Assembly: GCF_003073045.1 (NCBI RefSeq)
Contig: NC_037592.1
Location: 15,953,844-16,017,843 of the forward strand
Origin: Pomacea canaliculata
Taxonomy: Eukaryota > Mollusca > Gastropoda > Architaenioglossa > Ampullariidae
Reading direction: 5' to 3'
Length of the DNA stretch: 64,000 nt
The stretch's first letter is position 1; each line of letters starts with the position of its first letter. Of the stretch, positions 61,801 to 64,000 are shown in pieces. The notes below the pieces were generated by a model. It was not told the origin of the DNA. It saw nothing but the letters and a program-made list of their open reading frames with translations, and ran no database searches. Made by a program: the position numbers and the translations under genes.

Positions 61801-62798
61801 TTTTTTTATTTGTGTAGCTTTTGCGGCGGTCCCTCAAGAAGCTGGCCAACCTGTGGCAACAGTGTGTTAGCGGCGTGGTGAGGGTCATCTACGTGCCTGC
61901 CAAGAGCGGCATCGAAAAAATACAGTCCAAGCTCAACATCGCTTACTCCAACATCCGCAAAGCCTACGAATATGGCAAGAGCGCCCTCAGGCGCACGTAC
62001 AACTCCATCCAAGTCAATCTCAACGGCTTTTACAACAACCTTGCCTCGTACTACAACCGCTACTACGACAGGTTTAGCAGCTTCATTCATACCATCTTCA
62101 ATCCGTCGTCCTCACCTGCAGCTTTGACTTATAGTAAGCAGGGAAGCAGCGAAGATGGAAGAACTGCTGTCGGCGAGAGCGTGAGGGGAAAGGCAGTTAG
62201 CGGTGGTTACGCCCCTGCTTATTCCGGGAGAAGCGTCGGTTTTGACAGCGATGTGCCTGCCAGAATTCCGGGAAAGATTCCGCCCTTGCCTCCGGTTGCT
62301 TCCAGAGAAATAGTGGCTGTGGTACCAGCCTCAAAGCGCAACATACTTCCTGTACTTGACACTCAAGGCTACCCTGGGTTCTTGAGCCGCATCACAGATA
62401 ATGTTGAAAGGGATGCTCGACATCCACCTGGACCTGGCTACACCGGCCATCGTCCTGACTCCCTTGGAGGCCGGTTCCAGCCTGCTTCCGGCACTGGCCA
62501 GCGAGGACCCGGACATGATGATCTCGCCAGAGGCTCTTCGGATAATCAGCAGCAGGCTGGTGGCATTCAGTCATCTGAACGCGTCGAGCCTGACAGCCGG
62601 GGAACTGGCGCAGGCCTGTCAGGAGCGAGCAGGCCACACGTCCCGGGACTGTCAAGCGAAGATGTTGCAAAGGGTACGGCAACGAGTCCTGAGCATAGGA
62701 ATTTCGAGGGTCATTTCGTCAGAGCGGGTCAAGCTGGGAGCTATCTAGGCAGTTTGAAGATGCCCTCGGAGATGCAGAGCGACAAAGAACAAACGTAG
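40888..62798 (+). CDS. Giant DSL/EGF Notch-ligand-like protein with mucin/proteoglycan-like stalk, about 14 exons
   Basis: Exons: 40888-40944, 45253-45425, 46146-46275, 46683-46834, 47146-47282, 47435-47557, 47650-47819, 48173-48344, 48935-49048, 49706-50051, 50212-51392, 51983-58773, 58965-61359, 61818-62798. The first exon encodes a signal peptide ([19 protein letters not shown]) and joins in phase to the MNNL domain ([15 protein letters not shown], then GKCCD). Next come a DSL domain ([12 protein letters not shown] ... GHYTC), 16 EGF repeats, a roughly 2,900-residue Ser/Thr/Gly/Asp-rich region, a basic Thr/Pro/Lys stretch and a helical tail. Total is about 4,300 residues. DSL proteins bind Notch. 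Jagged/Serrate also carry 14-16 EGFs, but have a transmembrane segment that I cannot find here. Single-base frame breaks appear in exons 10 (extra base at 49732-49735), 11 (near 51110), 12 (near 53270) and 13 (near 59933). Frames between them are long and stop-free, so assembly error is the likely cause, although an intron at 50973-51157 would also cure exon 11. Exon 2 could alternatively start at 45265. The final stop is uncertain. Confidence 0.85.
42896..42953. repeat. (AAAC)n microsatellite
   Basis: About fourteen uninterrupted tetranucleotide copies in intron 1 of the DSL gene. Confidence 0.95.
43472..43705 (-). CDS. Possible minus-strand exon inside DSL intron 1
   Basis: On the minus strand an acceptor (ATATTTAG) and a donor (TTATCAG|GTACGT) bound 234 open bases with a coding-like translation ([19 protein letters not shown], then [14 protein letters not shown] and a cysteine group CRSCC). 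Its exit phase does not fit the terminal exon at 38910-39255. No family is recognised. Confidence 0.2.
45088..45140. repeat. (GAT)n/(GAC)n trinucleotide tract
   Basis: GAT repeats with an inner GAC block, directly left of DSL exon 2. It is followed by a 21-base direct repeat (about 45138-45159 and 45183-45204) containing CTTGCTAGCATTA. Confidence 0.9.
45253..47450 (+). other. MNNL and DSL domain-encoding exons of the giant ligand
   Basis: Exons 2-4 encode the MNNL (C2-like) module, including [12 protein letters not shown], the CDHRFHIC cysteine pattern and the hydrophobic strand [15 protein letters not shown]. Exon 5 and the start of exon 6 encode the DSL domain from about residue 178, with YYG, the six-cysteine spacing, GHYTC and the closing GWEG. 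These are the Notch-contacting modules of Delta/Serrate proteins. Confidence 0.9.
47442..52000 (+). other. Sixteen EGF repeats in exons 6-12
   Basis: By eye there are 16 six-cysteine EGF modules. EGF1 (DVDEC...) is calcium-binding type with the [12 protein letters not shown] hydroxylation pattern. Several carry the O-glucose motif CxSxPC (CVSAPC, CSSSPC, CESSPC, CASNPC, CQSTPC) and the O-fucose motif of C-x4-T-C type (CSNGGTC, CQNGGTC, CQHGGTC). EGF14 and EGF15 are separated by a Ser/Thr-rich spacer encoded at about 50973-51180. EGF16 is split by intron 11 and ends [11 protein letters not shown] in exon 12. Confidence 0.85.
53520..53735 (+). repeat. 21-bp coding tandem repeat carrying TGACGTCA palindromes
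   Basis: About ten 7-codon units encoding variants of [14 protein letters not shown] and SSGDTVT. Seven units contain the exact octamer TGACGTCA, at 53527, 53548, 53590, 53632, 53653, 53695 and 53716. Other units carry CGACGTCA instead. Confidence 0.9.
55338..55793 (+). repeat. 42-bp coding tandem repeat ([14 protein letters not shown]), about eleven copies
   Basis: Units of 14 codons are nearly identical at the DNA level, differing mostly by single substitutions such as CAC/CAG variants of the third SGD flank. One unit is shortened by two codons. Diverged copies continue to about 56470. The high nucleotide identity indicates recent homogenisation or expansion. Confidence 0.93.
61260..62440 (+). 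other. Helical C-terminal region of the giant DSL protein
   Basis: From about 61260 through exon 14 the composition changes to a non-repetitive, basic and aromatic, probably amphipathic helical stretch ([18 protein letters not shown], then [18 protein letters not shown] and [17 protein letters not shown]). It lacks a long uncharged segment that would cross a membrane. After about 62400 the coding character seems to move into another frame (for example [16 protein letters not shown], with a stop at 62746-62748), so the true C terminus is unresolved. Confidence 0.55.
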
Positions 62799-64000
62799 CA
62801 GCGCAGGCTAGCTGTTGTCTCGAAGAAACTTCGGCATCGTCGTGGAGCCAACCGTTGGGACAAATCTGTGTGGTCGATCCTTCAGCATCATCTGATATTC
62901 GGTGCCGCCGCAATAGGAAGTGTGTTTTTGACTCTCAGACCTTCTAACTCGCAGCGGAAGAAGACCAAGGGCGAGATGGACATCGGAATAGTGCACACGA
63001 ATTTTAAAAGCTCATCTAAACCTGCAGCACAAAGACGCAGAACCTGGCTGAATGACCGAGGCATCGAAAGGTCTGTCACTTGATGATGAATTTTGTGAGT
63101 GTGTGTGAAAGAGAGAGAGAGGATGAAAACATGTACATGCATTCACTTAAGAGATTTTTGGCTATAAGATGCCCCGAAAAACTATCATCATGTAAACAGC
63201 TTTTATATTTCTAAATATGAAGTGCGCGAGAAAACACACACGCACCAGTCAAACATTATAAGAATTCACATTCTAATCACTATGATTACAACAGTGTATA
63301 ATATTTTACTTTTAATAAAGTTTTTTTTTGTTTTTTTTTTTTTTTTTTTGCAATGGAAAGTTCACAATTTGTCTACAGAAGATTATTACCAAGCAATACT
63401 GTTTGTTGACTTACACTGATACCAGCATTAATGTTGCCAGATACTTCGGAGATAGTTGTCATTTCTTGATTTTTTTTTAATTTCACTTTTTCCCCAAGTG
63501 GTTTGATGTTTTAACTATGTGACATGTATGATGAAACGTGTGTAAAATGCTTTTCCGAGAATTTTCTATATAAACTTGTACTCTTTAACTACATTGTGAA
63601 TTTTAATGATGTGTTCCACAGGTTTATATTTGTTCTTATGATTAATTGCTAAAGATAGGAATGATAAAAATTATATTTTAATGCGTTTTTGTCTATTCAT
63701 GATGTTCATATGTGTGTGTCAATGTATATGAATAGGTTTACCTGAGTGCACAAAGTTTGCTTTCTCAAATAACTGGATGGAGCTCATTGTAAATCTGTTT
63801 ACTAAAATTGAATGAACAAGAATTCAAGGCACTGTTCATTCAGTTTTAATAAACACATGCCTACCAAACATCACAATACACAGAAGTAAGTAACAAATCT
63901 TGATAAAATGCCTGCCACGTCTACAGCTGATAAAATTCAGTGTGCTAATTCACCATACTCAAGACGCCAAGGTGTAGACATCTCTCTGTACCGGTGATGT
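62799..64000. other. Probable 3' UTR and downstream DNA of the DSL gene
   Basis: The first 270 bases still look coding-like in two frames. One reads [17 protein letters not shown] across about 62742-62790 and stops near 62945. The other reads LIFGAAAIGSVFLTLRPSN and stops near 63081. The true C terminus may therefore lie here if indels are present. Beyond about 63100 the DNA is AT-rich and noncoding. Confidence 0.4.
63314..63319 (+). promoter_or_regulatory. Possible polyadenylation signal AATAAA of the DSL gene
   Basis: AATAAA lies about 515 bases after the stop at 62798. Another AATAAA lies at 63848-63853, so the 3' UTR may be longer. Confidence 0.4.

Overview
The window is animal genomic DNA: split genes with short exons, GT-AG introns of a few hundred bases to several kilobases, AATAAA-type polyadenylation signals, many (CA)n and poly(A/T) runs, a tRNA-derived SINE-like block and a Ty3/gypsy LTR retrotransposon. 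Gene content (arylsulfatase B, HSDL1, a Notch-ligand-like DSL/EGF protein) is metazoan. A lophotrochozoan, most likely a mollusc such as a gastropod, is my inference from gene and intron style. The sequence does not prove it.

Layout, left to right. 1-3396 has no gene I can support. 3397-9908 (+) is a complete 13-exon arylsulfatase B-like gene (525 codons) with all the catalytic residues I could check. 9909-15011 is mostly repeat-rich intergenic DNA. 15012-22403 (+) may hold a poorly conserved gene for a small protein with a C-terminal membrane anchor. Its exons chain in phase, but the main exon has an apparent frame switch. 22992-27577 is a young-looking Ty3/gypsy element with near-identical short LTRs and a 5-bp target duplication. 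28776-33850 (+) is a complete 9-exon HSDL1-like SDR gene that keeps the active-site tyrosine replaced in human HSDL1. 33851-40887 is intergenic, with a SINE-like block and a weak minus-strand terminal exon. 40888-62798 (+) is a very large DSL-family gene: signal peptide, MNNL, DSL, 16 EGF repeats, then about 2,900 residues of Ser/Thr/Gly/Asp-rich mucin- or proteoglycan-like sequence, a basic Thr/Pro/Lys stretch and a helical C-terminal region, with no convincing transmembrane segment.

The last gene is the most interesting object. A Notch-ligand head on a giant repetitive, SGD-rich stalk is not an architecture I recognise. It also shows about four single-base frame breaks inside otherwise long open frames, which I read mainly as assembly indels. 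Two unrelated genes (arylsulfatase B and HSDL1) each carry a local tandem duplication over an exon end and its splice donor.

The genes do not form a pathway: lysosomal sulfatase, mitochondrial SDR-like protein and cell-surface or secreted DSL protein are simply neighbours.
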